64,000 nt of DNA from Levilactobacillus hammesii DSM 16381. Lineage in GTDB: Bacteria; Bacillota; Bacilli; Lactobacillales; Lactobacillaceae. Positions 8,314-15,696 of this stretch are shown piece after piece (position 1 is the stretch's first letter; the number at the start of each line of letters is the position of its first letter). Below the pieces are notes generated by a model. It was not told the origin of the DNA, did not search any database, and saw only the letters and a list, made by a program, of their open reading frames with translations. The stretch covers positions 54,392-118,391 of the forward strand of contig NZ_AZFS01000064.1 of assembly GCF_001434395.1 (NCBI RefSeq). Reading direction: 5' to 3'. The position numbers and the translations under genes were made by a program.

Positions 8314-9867
8314 ATGGATACACCAGCACAACAACCCAAGAAAAAGTTCAAACTGCGGATGCCCGGGGCGTTTGTGATCTTATTCATCTTAACGATCGTT
8401 GCGGTTATCGCAACGTGGTTGATTCCCGCGGGGTCCTATTCAAAATTGGCCTATGAGCCATCGAGTTCGGCACTGGTCATCACCAAGCCTTCGGGGAAGA
8501 CGGAAAAGGTGGCCGCGACACAGGAACAGCTAGATAAGCTCGGCGTGAAGATTCAGATCAAAGAATTTACGTCCGGGGGCATCACCCAGGCCGTGTCGAT
8601 TCCCAATACTTATCAACGCTTGAAGCAACATCCGGCCGGTCTAGGTGCCATCACCAGTAGCATGGTGCGGGGGACGATCGAAGCGGTGGACATCATGGTC
8701 TTCATCTTCGTGTTAGGGGGCCTCATCGGTGTGGTTAAAGCCAGCGGGGCGTTTGAAGCCGGCCTGCTGGCATTGACCAAGAAGACGAAGGGTCACGAGT
8801 TCATGCTGATCTTCATGGTGGCCGTTCTCATGATCTTAGGGGGAACGCTGTGTGGGATTGAAGAAGAGGCCGTGGCCTTCTACCCGATTCTGGTGCCGAT
8901 CTTCATTGCGATGGGGTACGACTCCATCGTCTGTGTGGGGGCCATCTTCCTGGCGAGTTCTGTTGGGACGTCGTTTTCCACGATTAACCCGTTCTCCGTT
9001 GTCATCGCGTCAAACGCCGCCGGAATTAACTTTACCGAGGGGATTGTTTGGCGGATTGTCGGACTGATTGTGGCTTCCATCTTCGTGATTTGGTACCTGC
9101 ATTGGTACAGCAAGAAGGTGAAGACCACACCGGCCTTCTCCTACACCTACGAGGACCGGACGTCCTTTAACAAGATGTGGTCAGTGGCTTCCGGCGACAG
9201 TGAAGAGGGCAGCGAATTTACCTTCCGGAAGAAATTGATTCTGATTCTATTCGTTGTGACCTTCCCCATCATGGTGTGGGGCGTCATGTCGCAGGGCTGG
9301 TGGTTCCCAACCATGGCCTCGTCCTTCCTGGCCTTTGCCATTATCATCATGTTCCTGACGGCGACTGGGAAATACGGTATTGGTGAAAAGGGCGTCGTGG
9401 ATGCCTTTACCAATGGGGCCGCTAGTCTGGTGGGGGTTTCCCTGATCATCGGGCTCGCCCGGGGGATTAACCTGGTCATGAATGACGGCCTCATCTCCGA
9501 CACGATTCTCCAGTACTCCTCAACGCTGGTTGCCCACGTGAGCGGGTCGGTCTTCATCCTGATTCTGATGCTGATCTTCTTTGTTCTGGGGTTCATCGTG
9601 CCTTCCTCATCGGGGTTGGCCGTGCTGGCAATGCCAATCTTTGCGCCGCTGGCCGATACGGTTGACATTCCCCGGTTCGCCGTGGTGACCGCTTACCAGT
9701 TCGGGCAGTACGCGATGCTCTTCCTGGCCCCAACTGGGTTGGTGATGGCCACCTTACAGATGCTGGACATGAAGTACTCGCACTGGTTCAAGTTCGTTTG
9801 GCCAGTCGTGGTGTTCGTGCTGGTCTTCGGTGGCGCCATCCTGGTGGCAGAAGTCTTGGTCAGTTGA
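8314..9867 (+). CDS. YfcC-family (ArcD-type) membrane transporter
   Basis: A 517-residue integral membrane protein with about 12 hydrophobic segments. A roughly 70-residue extracellular insert follows the first segment, which ends in the family-typical WLIPAGSY. YfcC-family proteins serve as arginine/ornithine antiporters in streptococcal arc operons. Placement after arcB-arcC suggests exchange of citrulline or arginine for ornithine (inference). It is separated from arcC by a 576-bp gap holding a repeat element, so it may have its own promoter. RBS AAGGGGTGG precedes the ATG. Confidence 0.85.
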   Translation: MDTPAQQPKKKFKLRMPGAFVILFILTIVAVIATWLIPAGSYSKLAYEPSSSALVITKPSGKTEKVAATQEQLDKLGVKIQIKEFTSGGITQAVSIPNTYQRLKQHPAGLGAITSSMVRGTIEAVDIMVFIFVLGGLIGVVKASGAFEAGLLALTKKTKGHEFMLIFMVAVLMILGGTLCGIEEEAVAFYPILVPIFIAMGYDSIVCVGAIFLASSVGTSFSTINPFSVVIASNAAGINFTEGIVWRIVGLIVASIFVIWYLHWYSKKVKTTPAFSYTYEDRTSFNKMWSVASGDSEEGSEFTFRKKLILILFVVTFPIMVWGVMSQGWWFPTMASSFLAFAIIIMFLTATGKYGIGEKGVVDAFTNGAASLVGVSLIIGLARGINLVMNDGLISDTILQYSSTLVAHVSGSVFILILMLIFFVLGFIVPSSSGLAVLAMPIFAPLADTVDIPRFAVVTAYQFGQYAMLFLAPTGLVMATLQMLDMKYSHWFKFVWPVVVFVLVFGGAILVAEVLVS

Positions 9868-9889
9868 TTATCACATTTGGGTAAATAAA

Positions 9890-9937
9890 AATAGGCGTGG
9901 TCGGGTTACCACTAGTGGGTATCCGGTCACGTCTATT
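9890..9937 (+). terminator. Hairpin terminator after the YfcC transporter
   Basis: A 21-bp imperfect stem (AATAGGCGTGGTCGGG... with ...CACGTCTATT) with a 6-base loop lies 22 bp after the stop. The following tract is TGGTG rather than a clear T run, but the stem is long and isolated. Confidence 0.55.
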
Positions 9938-10013
9938 GGTGTCTGTGGCTTTTTCGGTGCGTGCTATAAGTGGCGCCAGTTGAGAGAACTCGGTATTTCA
10001 ATGCCGAGATGAA

Positions 10014-10189
10014 TCAACGTCTTGGACGCCTCCCCTAAGTTTTACCTTGGTTTGGCAGCGATACCGTACAGGATTTTTTAATGCGATTCTCTTGTCAGAT
10101 GTCGTAAAGACTGACCTCGGATACTTTATTCCCAAATGAACGTCAAAATCATAGACGTTCATTCTTTTATAACTAATCATATATGTCAT
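10014..10189 (-). pseudogene. tnpA: IS200-type TnpA (Y1 HUH transposase), internally deleted
   Basis: The 5' part (from 10189) encodes a recognisable TnpA N terminus, including VYDFDVHLGIKYPRSVF. The HUH histidines and catalytic Tyr region are gone. At the far end the last codons read RRPRR-stop (10014), the same end as the tnpA at 63807. About 100 residues have therefore been lost, with junk-like sequence and a frame change between the two ends. Confidence 0.75.
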
Positions 10190-10265
10190 ATTATTAATTA
10201 TTTTGTAAGTGTTCTTTAGCCCTTTAGCCTATCACGTATGATATAGTCATTCAAGAGGTGAGAGG

Positions 10266-11420
10266 ATGACATTGAAAGGCCTGAAGCTCCGGATTTATCC
10301 GAATCAAGCGCAACAGTTAAAAATTAAGATGAATTTTGGCTACAATCGTTTCGTTTGGAACCAAATGCTAAATATGTTGATCAAGCGTCATGAAAACAAC
10401 CCGCAAGCACCGCTCCTGAACGTCTTTGCGCTTAACAGCTTATTGCCCACAATGAAGTTGGAACATTCCTGGCTAAAAGAGGCCGAAAGTACCAGTCTCC
10501 AATCGACTTGTCATGATTTGGTAGGTGCTTTTCAAAAGTTCTTTAAAGAGCCAGATACCGGATTTCCTAAATTCAAGTCGCGTAAATATCCCAAACAGAG
10601 TTACAATGTTAAGTTTTCAGGAGCCAGCTTAGCCATCAAGAACGAACATACTATTAGGATTCCCAAAATTGGATTGATGCCTTTTAAAACAGGCAGAGCA
10701 GTCACGGGGAAAATTAAAAACGCCACCATCCGCCTCTCAACAACTGGGAAATATTATGCGATGGTCTTGGTTGAAACCAACGTGAATCAGTTAGCTAAGA
10801 CCGGTCAAGCCGTTGGTATTGATCTGGGGGTAGCTGATTTGATAATTACCAGTCGTGGTCGTAAATACTCGACAATTCGGTTCGATAAAATGTTGGCCAA
10901 AAAGAAATATTACTGGGAAAAACGTTTGGCCCGACGCGGACGGCAAGCCAAACGAGAAATGGCTTGGGACAAGCATAATCATGTTCCTGAACCCCGTGAA
11001 CTGTCTGATTTTAAGAACTACCAGAAAGCTAAACTCATGGTCGCTAAATATAACGAGAGAATCGCTAATCAACGGCGAAACTATCTTCATAATTTAACTA
11101 AACAACTCGTTGAACAATATGATGTGATTAACATTGAGGATTTGAAAACCAAAAATCTACTCAAAAATCATCATCTTGCCCGCGCCATCGCCAACCAATC
11201 TTGGCGAGAGATTCGCCGACAGTTAAAATATAAGTGCGCCTGGTACGGTAAACAACTGGTCATTGTGAATCCGCGTAAAACTAGCCAACTTTGTTTCAAC
11301 TGCGGCTATGATGACGGCAAACATCCATTAGCTATTCGTAAATGGACCTGTCCCAGGTGTGGTATGGTTCATGATCGAGATATTAACGCTGCTCGAAATA
11401 TTTTAAAGGCAACCGCATAA
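10266..11420 (+). CDS. tnpB: TnpB RNA-guided nuclease of an IS200/IS605 element
   Basis: A 384-residue TnpB. The N-terminal helix-turn-helix-like region is followed by a split RuvC domain with all three acidic residues: Asp186 (GIDLGV), Glu291 (NIEDL) and Asp372 (DRDINAA). The zinc ribbon has Cys343/346 and Cys362/365. In the family, TnpB uses a right-end RNA to cut the empty donor site and retain the element. The ORF is intact while tnpA is not. It is more AT-rich than its surroundings, as expected for a mobile gene. RBS GAGGTGAGAGG lies just before the ATG. Confidence 0.93.
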   Translation: MTLKGLKLRIYPNQAQQLKIKMNFGYNRFVWNQMLNMLIKRHENNPQAPLLNVFALNSLLPTMKLEHSWLKEAESTSLQSTCHDLVGAFQKFFKEPDTGFPKFKSRKYPKQSYNVKFSGASLAIKNEHTIRIPKIGLMPFKTGRAVTGKIKNATIRLSTTGKYYAMVLVETNVNQLAKTGQAVGIDLGVADLIITSRGRKYSTIRFDKMLAKKKYYWEKRLARRGRQAKREMAWDKHNHVPEPRELSDFKNYQKAKLMVAKYNERIANQRRNYLHNLTKQLVEQYDVINIEDLKTKNLLKNHHLARAIANQSWREIRRQLKYKCAWYGKQLVIVNPRKTSQLCFNCGYDDGKHPLAIRKWTCPRCGMVHDRDINAARNILKATA

Positions 11421-11548
11421 ACGCCAAGACCGAATTGGGCTGGAACGGCCCTTAGTCAATAGCCGTAACCGCTACCGAGCATTCAAGGAATGTAGGGCAA
11501 GTCCGCGGTGTTCCTAGAAGCTCGTTACTTTAGTGACGAGTAGTTCAC
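11421..11548 (+). ncRNA. Right-end RNA (reRNA/omegaRNA) region of the TnpB element
   Basis: The 128 bases between the tnpB stop and the right end hold several hairpins and end CTCGTTACTTTAGTGACGAG-TAGTTCAC. In this family the guide RNA is transcribed through this region, often starting inside tnpB, and its guide is the flanking DNA. Here the guide would start at about 11549 (GATGGCATTGGGGTTG). The RNA itself is inferred from family knowledge. Confidence 0.65.
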
Positions 11549-11908
11549 GATGGCATTGGGGTTGAGCTGGAACACGCTGGCCAGGTTGAACGGGTGATTT
11601 TTCAAAATAACTTGAAGCCACATACGATCTATGAACCTCGAGAGACCAGCCGCCAGGCAGTCAAACAGCAACTCGTGCAGCAGTTGGAAACCGGCCAGTT
11701 GACACCGGCCAACGCTAACCTGTGGTTGCTCTTGCGGCAGCAGGCGGCACTCCCATATCTGTTTACGGATCAACGGTTGGCAACGTTGACCGCCGCCTTT
11801 ACGCAGCAAACGGCGGACCCGTACACGGCAACAACGCAAGCCTTGGTCCAGGCGGCCGGTGAGATTATTCAGATGAAGAAGTTTGAGATGGACAGCTGGC
11901 TGAGTTGA
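11549..11908 (+). pseudogene. 3' fragment of a gene truncated at the IS right end (GPP34-like?)
   Basis: One open frame runs in from the IS boundary without a start and ends at 11908, leaving about 119 codons. An internal GTG at 11594 is the first start. The segment resembling 'LETGQLTPANANLWLLLRQQ' followed by a short hydrophobic stretch recalls the C-terminal half of GPP34/GOLPH3-like bacterial proteins, but I am not certain. The N-terminal part is not found on the left side of the IS, so insertion was accompanied by deletion or happened in an already broken gene. Confidence 0.5.
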
Positions 11909-11925
11909 AGCTAAGACGTTCAGCG

Positions 11926-11959
11926 AGCCAAAAGAGAACATAGCCCTCTTTTGGCTTTT
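11926..11959 (+). terminator. Terminator after the truncated gene
   Basis: AGCCAAAAGAG pairs with CTCTTTTGGCT around a 9-base loop and is followed by TTTTC. It lies 18 bp after the fragment's stop. Confidence 0.8.
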
Positions 11960-11978
11960 CCGTTATGGTGACGAAACG

Positions 11979-12020
11979 TGGGACAGGAGGCAGCTAGCTA
12001 AGCGCCTTCTGTCCCATTCT
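11979..12020. terminator. GGGACAGAAGGC hairpin, bidirectional terminator-like repeat
   Basis: GTGGGACAGGAGGC pairs with GCGCCTTCTGTCCCA, followed by TTCTTTT. The same core recurs at 55266-55385 in an expanded form. It sits between the convergent truncated gene and the MazF-like pseudogene. Confidence 0.65.
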
Positions 12021-12021
12021 T

Positions 12022-12387
12022 TTAATTCAGGATATTTGAAATAGTACGTCTTATTTCAATAAAACTGGGCGTCGGCAGCATGCCAATGTGTGTCGCGTGT
12101 CGTTGTTTAAAATCGTAAGTGAAAAGTTGAAGGGGATTGATGAAGCCGTCAATCTCTGCGTCTAAAATCGGAATGAGTAAGCCGCTGTTCTTTAAGGCAT
12201 TGTTTGGCGCATGTGTGATTGGGCAGACGAGGACGAGGCCCGTCAGTTGGCTGTACCCTTGATTGCTTAGGACAACGGCGGGGCGGCATTTACGAATCTT
12301 ATGACCAACTGAAGGATCAAAATCAAGCTAGATTAAATCTTGTTGATCAGGAATGTAAGGATTAGCTTTCTGGATTTTCTTTACCAA
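12022..12387 (-). pseudogene. mazF: MazF/PemK-family toxin with in-frame stop codon
   Basis: From TTG at 12387 (overlapping the antitoxin 3' end by 26 bp) the frame reads MVKKIQKANPYIPDQQDLI, then TAG at 12330-12328. It then continues open as LDFDPSVGHKIRKCRPAVVLS... to 12022. The stop occupies the position where the family has Trp in 'DLIWLDFDPS', so a single TGG to TAG change explains it. The rest of the toxin fold, including the CPITHA strand, is intact. It is a recently inactivated toxin, unless read-through or internal initiation occurs. Confidence 0.85.
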
Positions 12388-12592
12388 TCAATGGTCCTCC
12401 AAAGGCTTCTTTTTGTTTGAGGTCGTGTGTCGCGATAAATTCCGGATCACGGAACGGATTCTTTTCCTTGGGAATGAAAGAAATAATGCCGTCGCGGCCC
12501 TGAAAGACGTCGAATTTTGTGGCACTCGGTTTAATACTATTGGGTACGGTTAGAGTATTAGAGTTTCCAACTTTACGTAATTTTACAGTCAT
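12362..12592 (-). CDS. mazE: MazE/AbrB-family antitoxin
   Basis: A 76-residue protein opening with a SpoVT-AbrB DNA-binding swapped-hairpin motif (KLRKVGNSNTLTVPNSI). An acidic/polar C-terminal tail would bind the toxin. The ATG at 12592 is preferred over an upstream in-frame ATG because AAGGAG lies 9 bp before it. It probably autoregulates the pair. Its partner toxin is interrupted by a stop codon, so the antitoxin is now an orphan in function (inference). Confidence 0.82.
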   Translation of the reverse strand: MTVKLRKVGNSNTLTVPNSIKPSATKFDVFQGRDGIISFIPKEKNPFRDPEFIATHDLKQKEAFGGPLIGKENPES

Positions 12593-12657
12593 AGGACGTG
12601 CTCCTTTCTGTATATACTGAGTATAACCTTGAAACCTGAAATGACGACGAATCCGTC

Positions 12658-13374
12658 TCAAAACAACAGATAATAGGCGCCACTCACCCCAATAAAAACG
12701 TAGATGTAGCGCTTCACTATGGCTAAATTCAGGTGATTCATCAGGCGCGCGGCAATGACGGTTCCCAGAATGGCGCCAACCATGCCGACCAGGATAAAGG
12801 GGATGACGGTGGTCGTGAGAATCCCATTCAGGACCCGTAGCGTGGTGATGTAGACAATATCAATCAGGAAAAAGGTTTGGATATTGGCAATGTACTCGCC
12901 GGTCGTGCTGGCCAGTGATAAGAAATACAGGGCCATCAGCGGGCCACCGATACCGAAGAGGCCGTTGAAGAAGCCCGAAATAATCATGAAGAGACCGGCA
13001 ACCAGCCACGGATAGGGCTTGGTGCCGGCGTTTTTGTTTACAGAAAAATAGAGGGAGAGGACGATCAGCAGGCCACCTAGTAACATCCGTAGCAGGTGGA
13101 CGTCTAAGACGCGCACCAGATGAACCGACCAGGCCGCCACACTGGCGTAGACCAGAAAGGGCACGATGATGCGTTTGAGGTGGATATCGTGGCGGTAACG
13201 GAGAACCAGCGTGAGAACGCTGGCCGCCATAATCAGGGAGGCCACCCCGGCACTCTCCGCGATGGGAAGGATGCTGGGGAGAAAGATCATCATCATAATG
13301 GCCGCGCCGAAGCCCGTCAGTCCCTGAACCAGGCCTGCGAGAAAGCCAAACAGAATGATTAAAAGCCAGGTCAT
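12658..13374 (-). CDS. TauE/SafE-family membrane exporter
   Basis: A 238-residue protein with about eight hydrophobic segments. It carries the duplicated TauE/SafE signature: GLVQGLTGFGAA near the N terminus and GFFNGLFGIGGP near residue 140. Family members export sulfite, sulfoacetate or other organic anions; the substrate here cannot be told. The ATG at 13374 follows AAAGGAG. It is monocistronic, with the MazE gene 66 bp downstream on the same strand. Confidence 0.85.
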   Translation of the reverse strand: MTWLLIILFGFLAGLVQGLTGFGAAIMMMIFLPSILPIAESAGVASLIMAASVLTLVLRYRHDIHLKRIIVPFLVYASVAAWSVHLVRVLDVHLLRMLLGGLLIVLSLYFSVNKNAGTKPYPWLVAGLFMIISGFFNGLFGIGGPLMALYFLSLASTTGEYIANIQTFFLIDIVYITTLRVLNGILTTTVIPFILVGMVGAILGTVIAARLMNHLNLAIVKRYIYVFIGVSGAYYLLF

Positions 13375-13453
13375 GTTTAAAACTCCTTTAAATAGCATTA
13401 AAGCCAGTGTGGGCGCTTCGTGAGGAGATGTCAACGAGATAACTAAGATTGAC

Positions 13454-13612
13454 CGCACTCCGGCTGCCAGGGATTCCGCCTGCTGTGGGGACGCTTCAGC
13501 CTGGAAGACCACCAGTCTCGCTCGCTTTGGCGCCACGAAGAACACGTGTCTCCAAAGTCGCCCGCATCGTTCCAGTCCATGTCTGTCGACCGGTAAGGCG
13601 AAAGGACTACCA
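13454..13612 (+). repeat. Dispersed structured repeat, module B left part joined to tail (copy 2)
   Basis: CACTCCGGCTGCCAGGGATTCCG at 13456-13478, the TGTGGGGACGCTTCAGCCTGGAAG segment, and the CTTTGG...TCTCCAAAG hairpin match 38631-38740 closely. At 13572 the copy jumps to the tail (CGACCGGTAAGGCGAAAGGACTACCAG), so the variable hairpin and right end have been deleted. Open frames across it are not genes. Confidence 0.75.
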
Positions 13613-13691
13613 GATTACCAGGCTTAGGTCAACGTTTGACGCGAGAACAGGCCGAGCAAGAATTCATTTGTCACGAGGAGAGACCGGGAGC

Positions 13692-13742
13692 TTGCCAAGA
13701 GGCCATCAAGATGTTATAGTGTAATAGTAAAATATAACACTA
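13692..13742 (+). promoter_or_regulatory. Promoter and probable GntR autoregulatory operator
   Basis: TTGCCA (13692-13697), 17-bp spacer and TATAGT (13715-13720) form a good sigma-A promoter. The inverted repeat TAGTGT-N14-ACACTA (13717-13742) overlaps the -10 and start site. That is where a YtrA-type repressor would block its own operon. Confidence 0.75.
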
Positions 13743-13756
13743 GGGAGGCGGAGTGC

Positions 13757-14128
13757 ATGAACTTTGACGATAAAGTCCCAATTTACTATCAAATCGAAAA
13801 TCACATTTATCATGAAATTATCACAGGAACGTTAAAACCAGGGGAAAAGTTACCATCCGTGCGGCAGCTGGCGGTAGATGTCACGGCTAACGTGAATACC
13901 GTTCAGCGTGCCTTAAGCGAGATGATTACGGCAGGCATCATCGAATCTAAACGAGGTAGGGGGAATTTTGTCACGATGGAAACAGCTAAGATTGAGCAAC
14001 TCAAGGTACAGTTAGTAACGGCGCAACTGGCTCAAGTCTACGAGCAACTACACGCGTTGAATCTGAGCGATACGGAAATTCTCACGAGCTTACAACAGTA
14101 CATCCAACAGAGGGGGCAAGCCAAATGA
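13757..14128 (+). CDS. GntR-family (YtrA-type) transcriptional regulator
   Basis: A 123-residue protein with an N-terminal winged helix (PIYYQIENHI... to GNFVTM, residues 8-75) and a short C-terminal dimerisation helix instead of a ligand domain. This is the YtrA subfamily layout. Such regulators head and repress operons of ABC transporters, as here: the stop overlaps the ATPase start by 4 bp. The operator is probably the inverted repeat at 13717-13742. Confidence 0.92.
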   Translation: MNFDDKVPIYYQIENHIYHEIITGTLKPGEKLPSVRQLAVDVTANVNTVQRALSEMITAGIIESKRGRGNFVTMETAKIEQLKVQLVTAQLAQVYEQLHALNLSDTEILTSLQQYIQQRGQAK

Positions 14129-14835
14129 CTGATAGCTTAAGTATGCAGAATGTGACCTATAAACGCGGGATGAAAACGATTCTTCACGACGTTGACCTCA
14201 CCCTGGCACCCGGTAAGATTGTGGGTCTGTTAGGTGAAAACGGGGCTGGTAAGACCACCCTCATGCGGCTGATCACGGGGAGCGCCAAGGGTAAGGGCAC
14301 CACGATGGTCAACGGGGCCGCAGCGGAGGCCGACCGAAAGCGCTACGTGAGTTTCTCTGAACAGCTCCGCGGATTTGCGGGGGGCACGAAGTTGGTTAAA
14401 ATTGTCGCGTTTTACGAGACGGTTTACGGTGACTTTGAGGCTGATCGTTTCGCAGAGCTCGCTGATTTTCTCCAGATTGATACCAGTTTGAAGCTGGCGG
14501 CCCTTTCCAAGGGGATGAAGGAAAAGCTGGTGATTGCGTTAACCTTGGCACGGCGGACGACGCTATACCTGTTGGATGAACCCTTCAGTGGGATTGACAG
14601 CATGAGTCGTAAGAAGATCATCAATAGTATTATTCAGTGGAAGCCGGAGAACGCGACGATGGTTATCAGTGATCACTACGTTTCAGAGATCGCTCCTATT
14701 TTGGATGAAATTGTTGTGGTCAAGGACCAGACCATTTACACGCACCGCAAGGCCGATGAGGTTCGTGAAGAATTCAATATTGGCATTGAGGCGTACTACG
14801 AGAGCCTGTACGAGAGGGGAAACGACAATGACTAA
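14125..14835 (+). CDS. ABC transporter ATP-binding protein
   Basis: A 236-residue ATPase with Walker A GENGAGKTT (about residue 38), a degenerate signature ALSKGMKEKL in place of LSGGQ, Walker B LYLLDEP and the H-loop His in ISDHY. The SKGMKEK signature is typical of drug/lantibiotic-type ABC exporters paired with YtrA regulators. It overlaps both neighbours by a few bases, forming a tight three-gene operon with the permease. Confidence 0.9.
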   Translation: MTDSLSMQNVTYKRGMKTILHDVDLTLAPGKIVGLLGENGAGKTTLMRLITGSAKGKGTTMVNGAAAEADRKRYVSFSEQLRGFAGGTKLVKIVAFYETVYGDFEADRFAELADFLQIDTSLKLAALSKGMKEKLVIALTLARRTTLYLLDEPFSGIDSMSRKKIINSIIQWKPENATMVISDHYVSEIAPILDEIVVVKDQTIYTHRKADEVREEFNIGIEAYYESLYERGNDND

Positions 14836-15601
14836 TTTTGGCAAACTATTTAAGGTGTTTAATCGCAGTAAGTTTTACGCGGTTAACCAGCTGATGCTGA
14901 TTGAACTGGTGGCCATTGCGGTCAGTCTGGTCTGGACCCTGGTGTCGGGTAATATGTCCCAAATGAGTTTTCTAGGCGCTGTGAGTGGCTGGTCGGGCTT
15001 GGCCTACCTGGTGGGGTTTGTTCTGATCTCGCGGCAAGCCGAGCTGGCTTTCACCCACGACACGTACCGGTTGATCCCAGCGAAGGACCAGACCTTTTAC
15101 GTGGCCAATCTGGTCTCGTCACTCGTGATGTTCCTGTACCTCATCTTGTTACAGGTGGGCTTGCACTTGATCGGGTTGGCAGTGGCCTGGACAAAGATTC
15201 GGGCGAAATTAGATACCATGATTATGCCGGGTGACTTGAACATCAACGGTCCCGAGATTGCCAAGGGGATCTTCCTCGTGACCTTGATCATGCTGGCGGT
15301 CTTCATTTTGGCGCTGACGACGGTCACCCTGGTTCACTTGACCGTGAGCGCCACGAATAACTTTCTACCCACAGCGGGGAAACGGGTCGTTGACGTAATT
15401 CTCTATATCGTCGTGATTGGCCTGATTATTCGAGTCGGGGCCTTCTTGATGGGCCAGCTGAACCAGGTCATGACGACCTTCAACGTGCAGGGAACGTCAA
15501 ACATGGTCTTCCCACTATTGGGGATGTTGGTTCTGGCAGCGCTGGAATCCGTGCTGAATGTGTTCCTGATGAAGCGCTGGGTCGAGACGGTTGCTAACTA
15601 A
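14828..15601 (+). CDS. ABC transporter permease subunit
   Basis: A 257-residue membrane protein with about six hydrophobic segments, starting at the ATG at 14828, which overlaps the ATPase stop by 8 bp. A longer reading from 14669 would overlap the ATPase gene by 167 bp and is rejected. It pairs with the ATPase as an exporter of unknown substrate, possibly a peptide or cell-envelope-active compound, given the YtrA-type regulator. Confidence 0.85.
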   Translation: MTNFGKLFKVFNRSKFYAVNQLMLIELVAIAVSLVWTLVSGNMSQMSFLGAVSGWSGLAYLVGFVLISRQAELAFTHDTYRLIPAKDQTFYVANLVSSLVMFLYLILLQVGLHLIGLAVAWTKIRAKLDTMIMPGDLNINGPEIAKGIFLVTLIMLAVFILALTTVTLVHLTVSATNNFLPTAGKRVVDVILYIVVIGLIIRVGAFLMGQLNQVMTTFNVQGTSNMVFPLLGMLVLAALESVLNVFLMKRWVETVAN

Positions 15602-15634
15602 GTCTTAACACAGGTAGCGAAAATGAATTGAATG

Positions 15635-15674
15635 AAAAGGCGCCGTGAAATCGAATGATTTCGCGGCGCCTTTT
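15635..15674. terminator. Bidirectional terminator between ABC operon and ROK gene
   Basis: AAAAGGCGCCG...AAATC-GAAT-GATTT...CGGCGCCTTTT is a near-perfect hairpin with A and T tracts on its two sides. It serves the convergent permease and ROK genes. Confidence 0.9.
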
Positions 15675-15696
15675 GGTGTTGTTTGGTAACTAGAAA

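Larger units (their letters stand above)
9965..11548 (+). mobile_element. IS200/IS605-family element with intact tnpB and deleted tnpA
   Basis: The left end (about 9965-10020) contains a subterminal hairpin (CTCGGTATTTCAATGCCGAG). It is nearly identical to 63758-63815, the left end of a second copy. Gene order is left end, tnpA remnant (minus), tnpB (plus), right end. The right end carries the hairpin CTCGTTACTTTAGTGACGAG and terminates TAGTTCAC at about 11548, as in other family members. Exact cleavage points are inferred. With tnpA internally deleted, this copy could move only if transposase is supplied in trans. Confidence 0.85.

Noticed and set aside
13449-13724. Open frame of 91 codons on the plus strand
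   Set aside because: It runs through repeat module B and its tail and has no RBS or family; related frames at 38624-38848 follow the same repeat stems.
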